The notes under the pieces: generated by a model | Database searches by the model: none | Told to the model about the DNA's origin: nothing | Seen by the model: the letters and a program-made list of their open reading frames with translations, nothing else | Assembly: GCA_002433075.1 (NCBI GenBank) | Contig: DJHM01000030.1 | Coordinates: 104,570-168,569, forward strand | Direction of reading: 5' to 3' | Length of the DNA: 64,000 bases | Origin: Latescibacteria bacterium UBA6620 | GTDB taxonomy: Bacteria; Latescibacterota; UBA2968 | Translations under genes and position numbers: made by a program | Shown here: positions 9,553 to 17,547 of the stretch, piece after piece | Position numbering within the stretch: the stretch's first letter is position 1 | Layout: every line of letters begins with the position of its first letter

Positions 9553-10014
9553 GTGTTTCGCACGACCCTCGCCCTTATAGGGATCCTCGTGGTCGCCTGC
9601 ACTTCGGCACCTCGCTATCGCAATCCCGAGTCCCCTCCATCCTCGACCACGACCGCCGCCAACCTCGCCTCTGCACCACCCTCTTCAAATCCCCGCGAAA
9701 TTACGACCCGCGGCGCCTACCAGGTCGGACGCGCCTCCTACTATGCGCATAAGTTTCACGGCCGGCAGACTGCGAACGGTGAGATCTTCGACATGTATGC
9801 CATGACGGCCGCCCATCGGGAACTGCCGCTCGGATCCGTCATTCGGGTAACCCATCTGGGGAACGGAAAAGCCGTCCGCGTCAGAGTAAACGACAGGGGG
9901 CCGTTCGTGACAGGTCGCATCCTCGATCTCTCGCTCGGAGCCGCCCAACGTCTCGACATGGTCAGCGAAGGCGTCGCCCGGATCAAGATCGAGATCGTGG
10001 AACTCGCCGATTGA
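9553..10014 (+). CDS. rlpA: RlpA-like septal ring lipoprotein
   Basis: The 153-residue product has a GTG start, a short hydrophobic signal and a lipobox (LVVAC), so it is an outer-membrane-anchored lipoprotein. The rest is a double-psi beta-barrel domain of the RlpA type: GRASYYAHKFHGRQTANGE, then LPLGS, then VNDRGPFV and RILDLSLGAA. Family members are lytic transglycosylases that cleave denuded glycan at division sites. The SPOR domain found in longer RlpA proteins is absent. It begins 4 bases after pyrD and is probably co-transcribed with it. Confidence 0.88.
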   Translation: MFRTTLALIGILVVACTSAPRYRNPESPPSSTTTAANLASAPPSSNPREITTRGAYQVGRASYYAHKFHGRQTANGEIFDMYAMTAAHRELPLGSVIRVTHLGNGKAVRVRVNDRGPFVTGRILDLSLGAAQRLDMVSEGVARIKIEIVELAD

Positions 10015-10018
10015 TAAC

Positions 10019-10045
10019 AAAAAAGGCGACGCGTCTATCGACGCC
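10019..10045 (-). terminator. Rho-independent terminator for the minus-strand operon
   Basis: A GGCGACG/CGACGCC stem with one internal mismatch and a 7-base loop (10025-10045) is followed on the minus strand by six T residues (10019-10024). It lies about 30 bases beyond the stop of the lysine-rich gene and also separates it from the convergent rlpA. Confidence 0.7.
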
Positions 10046-10075
10046 TCGCCCGGGTGATCTTCGCCCTGTCTCCAT

Positions 10076-10501
10076 TTAGCCTTCGGATTCCCCGCTGTTT
10101 CCGTTCTGACCCCGCTTCTCCGCCTTTTCCCAAATCAGCCGCTCGAAGCGAAGCCGCTCATCGCGTTCCTGTTCCTCGTCATCCAAGAGCATCTTCGAAA
10201 TGATCGAAGCTAGCCGCTCCGGATCCCGCCGGCCGATCTTCGCGAGCGTCTTCAATTCGCTCACTTGACGTTCACGTGCGGTAGCCGGCGCGGAAGCTGT
10301 CTTCTTGGCGACCGCCTTCTTGCCCTTTTTTGCCTTCCTGGGCTTCTTCGATTTCTTCGTCTTCTTGACGCGTGCCTTGCCATCGACCGCTCGCTTGCCG
10401 ATCTGCGTCAGCGTCACACGCTGGCGCTTCCAAGGCCTGAGGATGTTCGTAAAGAATCCCTCGGGCGGCTGCTCGGGCTTTTTCTTTTTTTCTTCGGCCA
10501 T
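10076..10501 (-). CDS. Lysine-rich basic protein of unknown function
   Basis: About 141 residues, starting at the ATG at 10501 (MAEEKKKKPEQ); an upstream in-frame ATG at 10555 would add 18 residues with no recognisable content. The middle is a run of Lys/Ala/Pro repeats (KKTKKSKKPRKAKKGKK) resembling the tail of histone-H1-like or other nucleic-acid-binding proteins. The C terminus is an acidic helical segment (DPERLASIISKMLLDDEEQ). I do not recognise a family. Nucleic-acid or polyanion binding is plausible from composition only. It is the last gene before a terminator. Confidence 0.6.
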   Translation of the reverse strand: MAEEKKKKPEQPPEGFFTNILRPWKRQRVTLTQIGKRAVDGKARVKKTKKSKKPRKAKKGKKAVAKKTASAPATARERQVSELKTLAKIGRRDPERLASIISKMLLDDEEQERDERLRFERLIWEKAEKRGQNGNSGESEG

Positions 10502-10614
10502 TACACCTCTATCGTTTCCGCTCGGCCCGGTAGCTGCTGACGTCCTACTGCACAACTACCATAGGCTCAGCAGGAACCTCGTTCAACATCTTCTCAACAC
10601 GACCACGCGAGGCT

Positions 10615-11793
10615 TCAGTTGCCAGGCCGAGTCGTCTGACGAAACTCGATCTCGAGGGGGAACGAGAGTCCCTGAATTCTACCGACGACTTCCCACGCCT
10701 CCAGATCCACGACAGCAACGACTGGTCTGAAAATCGCCGGCTCCAGCGTTCCGACATAGGCCCAGACCCCGTCGGGAGTAAGCCCCAGAGCGCTCGTCGC
10801 CTCTCCAACACGCAGACTCCGGACAACAAGATTGCGATCCGTGTCGATTTCAAGGAGCGAGACATCCGCGTTCACGTACAGACGATCTCCGCCCAAAGAG
10901 AGCTTCAATTCGTTTGCCCTTCGGGCATCCAGGGCAATTTCACCAACGATATGGTTCGTCACCAGATCAAGGACACCCACGGCTCCACGATTCACGAGCG
11001 TGTAGTATGCCGTTCGGCCGTCGGGACTGATCTCGATCGCACCGGGGGATCCGTTGACGTCAATCCGAAGAACCTCAGCAGGCTGCGAGAGATCGACGAC
11101 CGAAATATCAGATGCGTTGAGTGTGTAGAGCCACCGTCCATCCCGGCTGAGATCAAGTTCACTGGGTCCGGGACCCACCTGAACGGTATCGATGGCATTC
11201 TGCAGATCCAGATCGACAATGCGGATCAGATTGTTCATCTGTTCCCCGAGGTAAACGGTCCGTTCATCTGCGGAAAGCGCCATTCTCCCCGGACCCACCG
11301 TGGGGATGGACAGCAAGACCCGGTGGTCCGTATCGAGCACAAATAACCCGAACTGTTCGGTCACGAAAACGCGTTGCTGATCCTCACTCACCACAATGCC
11401 GGTGGGAACGCGAAAAGGGAGAAATTCCTGGTGGAGATGCGTACTCAGTTCGAAGACATCGATGAGACTCGTGCCGCTGTCCACGACGTAAAGCACGTAG
11501 TCGGGAAACAACTGTGGTTGGCCTGTCGTTCCGAATGCACTCGCGAACTGGAGGAAGTCGCCGAACCCTATCGATCCATCTGAGTCCAGGTCGAAAGCGG
11601 GATCGAACTCTGGCGTTTGGTCCGTTTCGCCAAACCGGTTGGCGAAGGCCAGGAAATCGCTGAACGCCACGCTTCCGTCGCCATCGAAATCCGACGCTCG
11701 GGACCCCGCTCCCTGATAGAAGATCCTGGACCCACTCACAGACCCCGATCCGACGAGTGTCAGAAGCACGATCAGGAAAACAGCAGGCTTCAC
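10615..11793 (-). CDS. Secreted protein: two calcium-loop repeats plus YVTN-type beta-propeller
   Basis: The GTG at 11793 overlaps the stop of the upstream GGDEF gene and begins a signal peptide (KPAVFLIVLLTLVGSGSVSG). The longer ORF upstream is spurious because it runs through the GGDEF gene. Two EF-hand/dockerin-like loops follow, DFDGDGSVAFSDFLAFA and DLDSDGSIGFGDFLQFA, which should bind calcium. The remaining roughly 300 residues are WD/YVTN-like propeller blades (VSEDQQRVFVTEQFG, LSADERTVYLGEQ, ISPDGRTAYYTLV). The product is 392 residues and exported. Such proteins are frequent in Latescibacteria/Poribacteria-like genomes. The ligand is unknown. Confidence 0.8.
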   Translation of the reverse strand: MKPAVFLIVLLTLVGSGSVSGSRIFYQGAGSRASDFDGDGSVAFSDFLAFANRFGETDQTPEFDPAFDLDSDGSIGFGDFLQFASAFGTTGQPQLFPDYVLYVVDSGTSLIDVFELSTHLHQEFLPFRVPTGIVVSEDQQRVFVTEQFGLFVLDTDHRVLLSIPTVGPGRMALSADERTVYLGEQMNNLIRIVDLDLQNAIDTVQVGPGPSELDLSRDGRWLYTLNASDISVVDLSQPAEVLRIDVNGSPGAIEISPDGRTAYYTLVNRGAVGVLDLVTNHIVGEIALDARRANELKLSLGGDRLYVNADVSLLEIDTDRNLVVRSLRVGEATSALGLTPDGVWAYVGTLEPAIFRPVVAVVDLEAWEVVGRIQGLSFPLEIEFRQTTRPGN

Positions 11794-12428
11794 GCGGGCT
11801 CCGATTCGGTTCGTTCGAGCAGGACTTCCACCCTGTTTCCCCCCGCTTTCTTCGCAGTGAACAGCGCCCTGCTCAAAGTGCTCATCCTCTCCTCGCCCAA
11901 CGCCTGGAGGTCGTCTTCCTCTACCGGTGTCGCCACCGTCACGCCCGCACTGACGGTGATCTGGGTCGTTGTTTCCGCACACGGAAACGCGTGAGTCCGA
12001 ACTCTTGCCCGAATCATGTTCGCTCGACCGCGGATATCCTCCACATCTGCAGGGTAAACCATCAACACGAAGTTCGATCCGTCGAGAAGACCCAGTCGGC
12101 CGGCATCCCCGATTAGTGACTGAATCAAGGCCCCCAGCCCTTTGAGAACCTGGTCTCCGGCCTCGCGACCGTGCATTTCGTTGACACCTCCCAGGTCGTC
12201 GGGTGAGACCAGAAGAAGCCCGACGGACTTTTGCTCTTCGGAGGCGGTCTTGAATGTCTGCGGCACAAATGCCCGCAGGAAGGAAATCTTGTTGGGCAGG
12301 CCCGTCAGGGCATCGGTCCCCGCCAGCCGCGCCCACCTTCGGTTCTCCTCCCGCAGCCGGGCGACTTCGGTCTCAAGCGAGACAACCTGGGCTTCCAGCG
12401 CCCGAACGCGGTCCGTCTCATCTGGCAT
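11790..12428 (-). CDS. GGDEF-fold protein with a degenerate active site
   Basis: The 212-residue protein starts with a short coiled coil (RALEAQVVSLETEVARLREE), then a diguanylate-cyclase fold: GTDALTGLPNKISFL, the helix pair HGREAGDQVLKGLGAL, and a C-terminal SAGVTVATP strand. The signature GG(D/E)EF is replaced by DGSNF (about residues 119-123), so c-di-GMP synthesis is unlikely. It may bind nucleotide or act as a structural partner. No membrane segment or sensor domain is present. Its start overlaps the SpoU gene by 11 bases and its end overlaps the propeller gene by 4, so the three are coupled. Confidence 0.8.
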   Translation of the reverse strand: MPDETDRVRALEAQVVSLETEVARLREENRRWARLAGTDALTGLPNKISFLRAFVPQTFKTASEEQKSVGLLLVSPDDLGGVNEMHGREAGDQVLKGLGALIQSLIGDAGRLGLLDGSNFVLMVYPADVEDIRGRANMIRARVRTHAFPCAETTTQITVSAGVTVATPVEEDDLQALGEERMSTLSRALFTAKKAGGNRVEVLLERTESEPA

Positions 12429-12936
12429 CGCCAGATTCCTTCATGGTGAGCAGCTGGTAGAGAGAGATGCCTGTCGCAACAGACACGTTCAGGGAGTCTT
12501 TAGAGCCCAGCATGGGAATGTGGACAACCCCGTCACAGCGTTCCAGGGTCTCGGCACGGATCCCTTCCACTTCGTGACCCACAACGATGGCCACCGGGAA
12601 GGTCAGTCTCGATTTCCTGTAGTCGATGCTGTAATCATTTCTTTCCAAAGCCAGAACGAGTACGCCCTGCTCTCTAAGCAGATCTACGACTTCGCGGGTC
12701 GAGTCCTCTTGGGACCACGGAACGGAGGCTTCGGCACCGAGGGCCACACGACTGATCTCTCGCCGTGGAGGGCACCCCGTGAACCCCGTCAGGTAAACAG
12801 CAGCGGCATTCACCCCATCAGCGGCCCTAAAAATGGCGCCTACATTAAAAAGCGACCGGACGTTCTCCACCACCACATAGATGGGGTTACGCCCGGCCCA
12901 ATGAATAAACCGACAGTCTGTTGGATCAGAAGCCAC
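12418..12936 (-). CDS. TrmH/SpoU-family RNA 2'-O-methyltransferase
   Basis: 172 residues with all three SPOUT motifs: motif 1 NVRSLFNVGAIFRAADG, motif 2 VVGHEVEGI, and motif 3 GSKDSLNVSVATG, which form the knotted SAM site. The family methylates ribose 2'-OH groups in tRNA or rRNA. There is no N-terminal substrate-binding extension, so it is of the short TrmL/TrmH type; the target nucleotide cannot be told from sequence. It leads the minus-strand group running to the terminator at 10019. Confidence 0.9.
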   Translation of the reverse strand: MASDPTDCRFIHWAGRNPIYVVVENVRSLFNVGAIFRAADGVNAAAVYLTGFTGCPPRREISRVALGAEASVPWSQEDSTREVVDLLREQGVLVLALERNDYSIDYRKSRLTFPVAIVVGHEVEGIRAETLERCDGVVHIPMLGSKDSLNVSVATGISLYQLLTMKESGDAR

Positions 12937-12993
12937 CAGCCGCCCACCGGCCGTGCGGCCGCGAGGCGATGCACGCAGGCACGTTCGGCCCGC

Positions 12994-13218
12994 TCAGGAA
13001 GTCTGCTCCTCCGGAGGTGTCTGGACCTCCAGATCTGGAGGCGAGGAATGACCGTTCCGCCGCCCCCTCATATCGCTCAGCGCGACCTCCAGCCGTTTTC
13101 GAGCCTTCTTCCCGATCTCTGTTCCGAAAATGACGCCAATCACACCTCCCGCCACAGCGCCGGCCAGAAATCCTGCCCAGAAGCGGTCGCTTGATGAACG
13201 AACGTGTCGCGACCTCAT
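12994..13218 (-). CDS. YtxH-like small membrane protein
   Basis: 74 residues with one glycine-rich transmembrane helix (FWAGFLAGAVAGGVIGVIFG) followed by EIGKKARKRL, the usual YtxH-family arrangement, and a polar tail. YtxH proteins are often linked to general stress in Gram-positives, but their function is not established. Its ATG overlaps the stop of the upstream gene (ATGA), so the two are coupled. Confidence 0.7.
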   Translation of the reverse strand: MRSRHVRSSSDRFWAGFLAGAVAGGVIGVIFGTEIGKKARKRLEVALSDMRGRRNGHSSPPDLEVQTPPEEQTS

Positions 13219-13556
13219 GGTGCCCCTCCCTCGTCTGGGTCCTGCTTGAGCATTCGCTTCAGTACTTTGGCCGCCACCTCGGCGTCGCGACCCGACAGGT
13301 TGAATCGGCCCTTGTGTCGATCGGCGCCCTTAGGAACACTTGCTCCCGAGTCTTCGTCATCAAGACCCAGCGACGGCCTTGCCGCGTCGTCGTCGCCCCC
13401 GGATCCGGCTCCGCCCCCCATCCCGAAGAGACCACCACCGCCCCCTGCTTTGCTGGCACCGCCGGATCGGCGGGTCCAGATCATGACCCCGGAGTATGCC
13501 GCGATAAGCATCACGACAACGACGATCAGTTGTGTCAATTCATCGGTAAAACTCAT
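13215..13556 (-). CDS. Small membrane protein of unknown function
   Basis: The likely start is the ATG at 13556 (MSFTDELTQL), which has a GGGGAG ribosome site just upstream; an earlier ATG at 13601 lacks support. About 113 residues: one transmembrane helix (LIVVVVMLIAAYSGVMIW), a glycine-rich linker, and a C-terminal segment NLSGRDAEVAAKVLKRMLKQD that looks like a small helical domain. I recognise no family. It sits between a CMD-family gene and the YtxH-like gene. Confidence 0.6.
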   Translation of the reverse strand: MSFTDELTQLIVVVVMLIAAYSGVMIWTRRSGGASKAGGGGGLFGMGGGAGSGGDDDAARPSLGLDDEDSGASVPKGADRHKGRFNLSGRDAEVAAKVLKRMLKQDPDEGGAP

Positions 13557-13607
13557 GTGAACTCCCCTCTTATCGTGATTCAAATGTCGCCGATCGTCCA
13601 AATCAAG

Positions 13608-13982
13608 TCAAGCTGTGTCCTCGTTCCAGTCACGAAGCGTTTGCAGTGCATCCCACGTGGCAGGGAATCCACCGAACGCGGCCATCTGAAGAACGACTTC
13701 CTCGATTTCTTCAACGCTTGCCCCGCAACCCAGGGCTCGTTCGTAATGAACACGCAACTGAGCCTGTCGGCCCGTTACAGTGAGCGCTGCGATTGTGCAG
13801 AGGAGCCTGGTCTTCATATCCAAACCCGGTCTCGCGTAGAGATCATTCATTACGTACGCCATCACCTGCTCTTCAAACGCGGGATGTAACGACCGCATCG
13901 CGTTCGAAGATGCCGAGGCCTTCTCTTCTCCGATCATTTCTGCATACACTTTACGTCCGTTTTCATAACGATCGTCAGCCAT
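13608..13982 (-). CDS. Carboxymuconolactone decarboxylase family protein
   Basis: 124 residues matching the CMD/AhpD fold: an N-terminal helix, LDMKTRLLCTIAALTVTGR, then VHYERALGCGASVEEIEEVVLQ. It has the PcaC-like helical core but no CXXC pair, so a peroxidase role like AhpD is not supported. The actual reaction is unknown because the family is broad. No protocatechuate-pathway gene is nearby. The gene is divergent from the S1-like gene across about 150 bases. Confidence 0.8.
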   Translation of the reverse strand: MADDRYENGRKVYAEMIGEEKASASSNAMRSLHPAFEEQVMAYVMNDLYARPGLDMKTRLLCTIAALTVTGRQAQLRVHYERALGCGASVEEIEEVVLQMAAFGGFPATWDALQTLRDWNEDTA

Positions 13983-14131
13983 CCGTTTTCCCCCAGTCCC
14001 AGTGGTTGTAAGTGGGGCTGAAACAGAAATAAAGGTTTGCCTCGGAGGCCGAAAGTCATAGCTTTAGAAGCTGCTAAAGACCACCGCGGCCGGGCGCAAT
14101 TCGGGTCGCGCCCGCTGACTGAGGATAAGGC

Positions 14132-15367
14132 ATGAACAACCAGCAAGAAACGGAAGATATCACCGAACTCGACAAGAAATACGGCGAAGAGAGGCCGAGT
14201 GCCGAATTCTCCAAAATGCTCGAAGAGGCGGGGCCTGACACGAAGCAGCATCAGGAGGTAGCCGTCGGGAAGAAGGTCAAGGGCACGATTCAGAAGATCG
14301 ACGACACCAGTGCCTTTGTCGACTTCGGCGGTCGCAGCGAGGCCGTGATCGACCTTCAGGAACTTCGTTCAGAAAATGGCGAGTTGAATCTTACGGAGGG
14401 AGACTCCATCGAGGCCATCGTCTCATCCCTCGAAGGCGAGATTCGTCTCACCCGATCCCTCCGATCCTCCAACAAGCAAGTCATACGCGAAGCTCACGAA
14501 AACGGCCTTCCCGTCGATGGCCGTGTGACGGGATTCAATAAAGGTGGACTCGTCGTTAACCTCGGCGGTCTTCGTGCTTTCTGTCCCTTGTCTCAGATCG
14601 AGATGGGGTTCTGCCAGAATCCCGAGTCCTACGCGGGCAAGACGCTTTCCTTCAAAATCATCGAACTCCGCGGAGGTGGACGCAATCTCGTCGTCTCTCA
14701 TCGGGCGATCCTCGAAGAGGAAGCCAAGGCACGCGGCCTGGCCCTTCGAGAAAAGCTGAATAAAGGTGATGAGCTGGACGGTAAGGTTACCCGGCTCGAG
14801 CGGTTCGGGGCCTTCGTCGATATCGGTGGCGTGGAAGGTCTCGTACACGTCTCCGAAATCAGTCACACGCGTGTGAACAACCCTGGCGATGTGCTCAAAA
14901 CAGGTCAGACCATCAAGGTCAAGATCCTCGACATGAAAGACCTCGGTGGGGACAAAGAACGCATCAGCCTGTCGATTAAGGCACTGGAACCCGACCCCTG
15001 GTCGAACCTCCCCTTCCAGAACGGACAGGTCATTTCCGGTAAGGTCGTCTCCATCCAGAACTTTGGTGCCTTCGTCGAGGTGGCACCCGGTATTGAAGGC
15101 CTCGTTCACATTTCCCAGTTAACGGGTGAAAAACGGGTCAACAATCCCAGCGAGGTCGTCACCGTCGGCCAAGAAGTGCAGGTCCGCGTCCAGGAAATCG
15201 ACCGTGTGCAACACCGCATCTCTCTTTCGATGCGAGCCGCTCAAGCCGCAGCCGATCAGGAGGCCGAGCAAAGTGTCATGGCTGAATTCCAGTCCAAGGA
15301 GCGGCAGAAGGTCGACGAGGTGGGGGGCTCGATGGCCGACGCTCTCCGCAAGGCCGGCCTGCTGTAG
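14132..15367 (+). CDS. S1-domain RNA-binding protein (ribosomal protein S1-like)
   Basis: 411 residues with four S1 OB-fold domains, near residues 45-110, 125-195, 212-285 and 297-370; typical blocks are RFGAFVDIGGVEGLVHVSE and NFGAFVEVAPGIEGLVHIS. Proteobacterial RpsA has six domains, while four-domain forms occur in many other phyla, so this may be the genomic S1 or a paralog that helps load mRNA on the 30S subunit. The acidic N terminus precedes the first domain. The GGQ rescue factor 15 bases downstream suggests a translation-linked unit. Confidence 0.85.
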   Translation: MNNQQETEDITELDKKYGEERPSAEFSKMLEEAGPDTKQHQEVAVGKKVKGTIQKIDDTSAFVDFGGRSEAVIDLQELRSENGELNLTEGDSIEAIVSSLEGEIRLTRSLRSSNKQVIREAHENGLPVDGRVTGFNKGGLVVNLGGLRAFCPLSQIEMGFCQNPESYAGKTLSFKIIELRGGGRNLVVSHRAILEEEAKARGLALREKLNKGDELDGKVTRLERFGAFVDIGGVEGLVHVSEISHTRVNNPGDVLKTGQTIKVKILDMKDLGGDKERISLSIKALEPDPWSNLPFQNGQVISGKVVSIQNFGAFVEVAPGIEGLVHISQLTGEKRVNNPSEVVTVGQEVQVRVQEIDRVQHRISLSMRAAQAAADQEAEQSVMAEFQSKERQKVDEVGGSMADALRKAGLL

Positions 15368-15382
15368 CCAGGGCCAAGGCTT

Positions 15383-15721
15383 GTGGACCCGGGGTTCGAC
15401 CTGGATGAGCTCGCTCGTCACGTTACGTTCCAACCCCTGAGGGCCGGGGGCCCCGGCGGACAGCACCGAAACAAGGTCGAAACAACTGTACGCGCGACCC
15501 ACACCCCCACCGGCCTGACCGTCGTCGCTTCCGATCATCGCAGCCAGTCACGAAACAAGCGCGAAGCCCTCTCACGCCTCCGGGCCAAGCTGATCGCACG
15601 AGGACGGCGCCCAAAGCCGAGACGGAAGACCAAACCCTCCCGGTCCTCTGTTCAGCGAAGACTGGAACAAAAAAAACGGCGGTCGCAGATCAAGATTCTG
15701 CGCCGCCGTTCTCGTGACTGA
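15383..15721 (+). CDS. GGQ-domain peptidyl-tRNA hydrolase (ArfB/RF-like ribosome rescue factor)
   Basis: 112 residues with the catalytic GGQ loop (AGGPGGQHRNK, GGQ at residues 25-27) that hydrolyses peptidyl-tRNA in the ribosome, and the following SDHRSQSRNKREAL helix. It lacks codon-recognition domains and ends in a strongly basic tail (RRPKPRRKTKPSRSS and RRSQIKILRRRSRD). In ArfB such a tail enters the empty mRNA channel of stalled ribosomes. The GTG start at 15383 is 15 bases after the S1 gene. The end of the gene doubles as a terminator for the opposite strand. Confidence 0.82.
   Translation: MDPGFDLDELARHVTFQPLRAGGPGGQHRNKVETTVRATHTPTGLTVVASDHRSQSRNKREALSRLRAKLIARGRRPKPRRKTKPSRSSVQRRLEQKKRRSQIKILRRRSRD
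15669..15709 (-). terminator. Terminator for the minus-strand coiled-coil gene, inside the GGQ gene
   Basis: Stem ACGGCGG + CGCAGA (15676-15689, one bulged T) pairs with TCTGCG + CCGCCGT (15697-15709) around a TCAAGAT loop. On the minus strand it is followed by an eight-T tract (15669-15676). It lies beyond the stop of the coiled-coil gene and is embedded in the last codons of the convergent rescue-factor gene. Confidence 0.75.
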
Positions 15722-15731
15722 CGTCCGACTA

Positions 15732-17428
15732 TCACTTGAAGATGTTATCCGGCATGAACTTGTTGTCGCAGTTCAATCGCACGTAGCGCACAAGGGCCTT
15801 CTCCTGAAGGTTCAATTTCTGACCGAGCTTCCGCATCGGTTCCTGACGCTCGGTCAGCTGTTCGCACCGGGTCTTCAGGTTCTTGGAATACCCCATGAGC
15901 GTTTGTAACTGGCTGCGCTGTTTCTCGACGGTTTCCTTCGCCTCTTCCATTTCCACAGCCAGGTTTGAGCCCTTCATGCTCCGAATGTCTTCCTGAATGG
16001 CACCAAGCTCTTCCTGTTGAACATCGATCTGCTTCTTGTAGCTCTCTTCCTGCGCGTCGATCGCGTCGAACCCCACCAGCACCCGTTGCTTCTCCTTCTC
16101 TACATCACCGATGTAGTCCAGAAGCTCATTGTTCTCCATATTCTCGAACTCGTCGATCGACGGAATCTCCGGATCCCCCTTCAGAAGACTATGTAAGCGG
16201 TCGATCTGCTCGCGGAGAACGAGTCGGGTTTCTTCGAGGTCTTCTTCGAATTTCTCTCTGAGATGTTTCTCACGTCGGAGATCGTCGGCCATTTCCTTGA
16301 GAGCCATCTCGTCATTCTCGGTCTGGTTCTCGAGTTCGCTGATCCGTTCCTCGGACCGCTGAACCTCGCGCTCGTACTCTTCGAGCTCGGCAGAGAGTTT
16401 GGTGGGCGGTAGTTTGCTCTTTCTGAAACTCGCCCTTTCTGGTTCTCCGCCTGCTTCGCCTTCTCCTCGAGCGACTTGACCTTCTTGGCCATTGCCTGAA
16501 TTTCACGCTCTTTCTCGTCCAGCGCCGCCTGAATCCGCTTCAGTTCCTGATCGACCGTCCGCTTTTCGTTGGCCATCTTCTCGACATCTGCAGTGATTGA
16601 GTCGTTCTTCTCCCTGAGCGAAGCGAGCAGCTTTTCGTCGCCACGATCTTCAGCTTCATCAGACTGCGCTTCGTCAAGCTCCGGGGCCTGCTCATCCTCA
16701 TCATCAGGTTCCGAATCCTCCACATCTGATATCGTGGTCCCAGCGAGGGCATCTAACGCAGTCTGGGGATCCAAGAGCCAGGCTTGCCAACGCTCTTCAC
16801 CAAGAGCTTCGATCAGGTTCAAAAGATCTTCACTCTCCACAGCTTCAGCAGCGACTACAGGCTCATCAACTGCCTCAGCTGGTGCGGCTTCATCCGTCGC
16901 ATCCACTTCTACCGCTTCATCGGCCGGCGCCAGTTCGACGTCTTTCTCTGTATCCACTTCCTCATCGGATCCGGCCGCTTTCAGGCTCGCTTCGAGGCGC
17001 TCCAGCTCCGCCTTGAACGCTTCGGGATCCTCCATCATTCTGGCGAAACGATCTTCCCCCGGTGCCTGCTTGAGAACCGCCATAGGGTCGTCTTCTTCGG
17101 TCGGCGTGATCAGCTTAATCGGGGAACCGTTAGGCGGAACAACCTGGCTGAGCACATTCTTCGCAATCGACTCAGGCGGAAAAGCCGTCAGTTTGTCCCA
17201 ACGTTCGGTTCCGTAGCCGGCTCCGTCGAACAATCGTTTGACCGCGTGCATGTCCTCGTTACGCGAAAAATCCCTGGCGCTAGTCCTGAACTCGTTCGCC
17301 CAGTCGTTCGTGTAGAACTTCGGGATCTGGTGCATATGGGGAAATGCGATCCTGAAGTGATCGTAATACGTCCTGAACGTCCTGACGATTTCGATCCAGT
17401 GCTGGTATGTTTTCTCAGAGTTTGCCAT
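15732..17428 (-). pseudogene. Acidic coiled-coil protein, frameshifted
   Basis: Two frames join into one protein of about 565 residues. Residues 1-120 are a helical globular domain (YQHWIEIVRTFRTYYDHF) that I do not recognise. Residues about 150-270 are very acidic (Glu/Asp/Ala-rich). The rest is a long coiled coil (ANEKRTVDQELKRIQAALDE; KEMADDLRREKHLREKFEED). The frame changes near 16403-16406, where restoring one base to a GGG run (plus strand) gives a continuous heptad-rich sequence. Whether this is a real mutation or a consensus error cannot be told here. A terminator lies downstream. Confidence 0.65.
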
Positions 17429-17531
17429 ACCCGAGCCTTCCCGGCTTCGATAACCCGGTGGGGGTGCGCAGGCCTTCAGATTAGTTCACGGAATGCCAGA
17501 TCATAAATTGTCGAATAATCAGCAAGATATA

Positions 17532-17547
17532 TGTGATAGAGATCACG
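17532..17547. promoter_or_regulatory. CRP/FNR-type palindrome
   Basis: TGTGA-N6-TCACG matches the CRP consensus TGTGA-N6-TCACA except for the last base. It lies at the 3' end of thiL and about 105 bases upstream of the coiled-coil gene start at 17428, in a short AT-rich gap. Control of the coiled-coil gene by a CRP/FNR-family regulator is inference. Confidence 0.45.

Noticed and set aside
11794..12336. N-terminal extension of the propeller-protein ORF
   Set aside because: It overlaps the GGDEF gene in another frame and has no signal sequence; the GTG at 11793 starts a good signal peptide.
16395..16500. Programmed -1 frameshift in the coiled-coil gene
   Set aside because: The AAAGGG region does not form an X XXY YYZ heptamer in the zero frame, and a single missing base in the later GGG run explains the join better.
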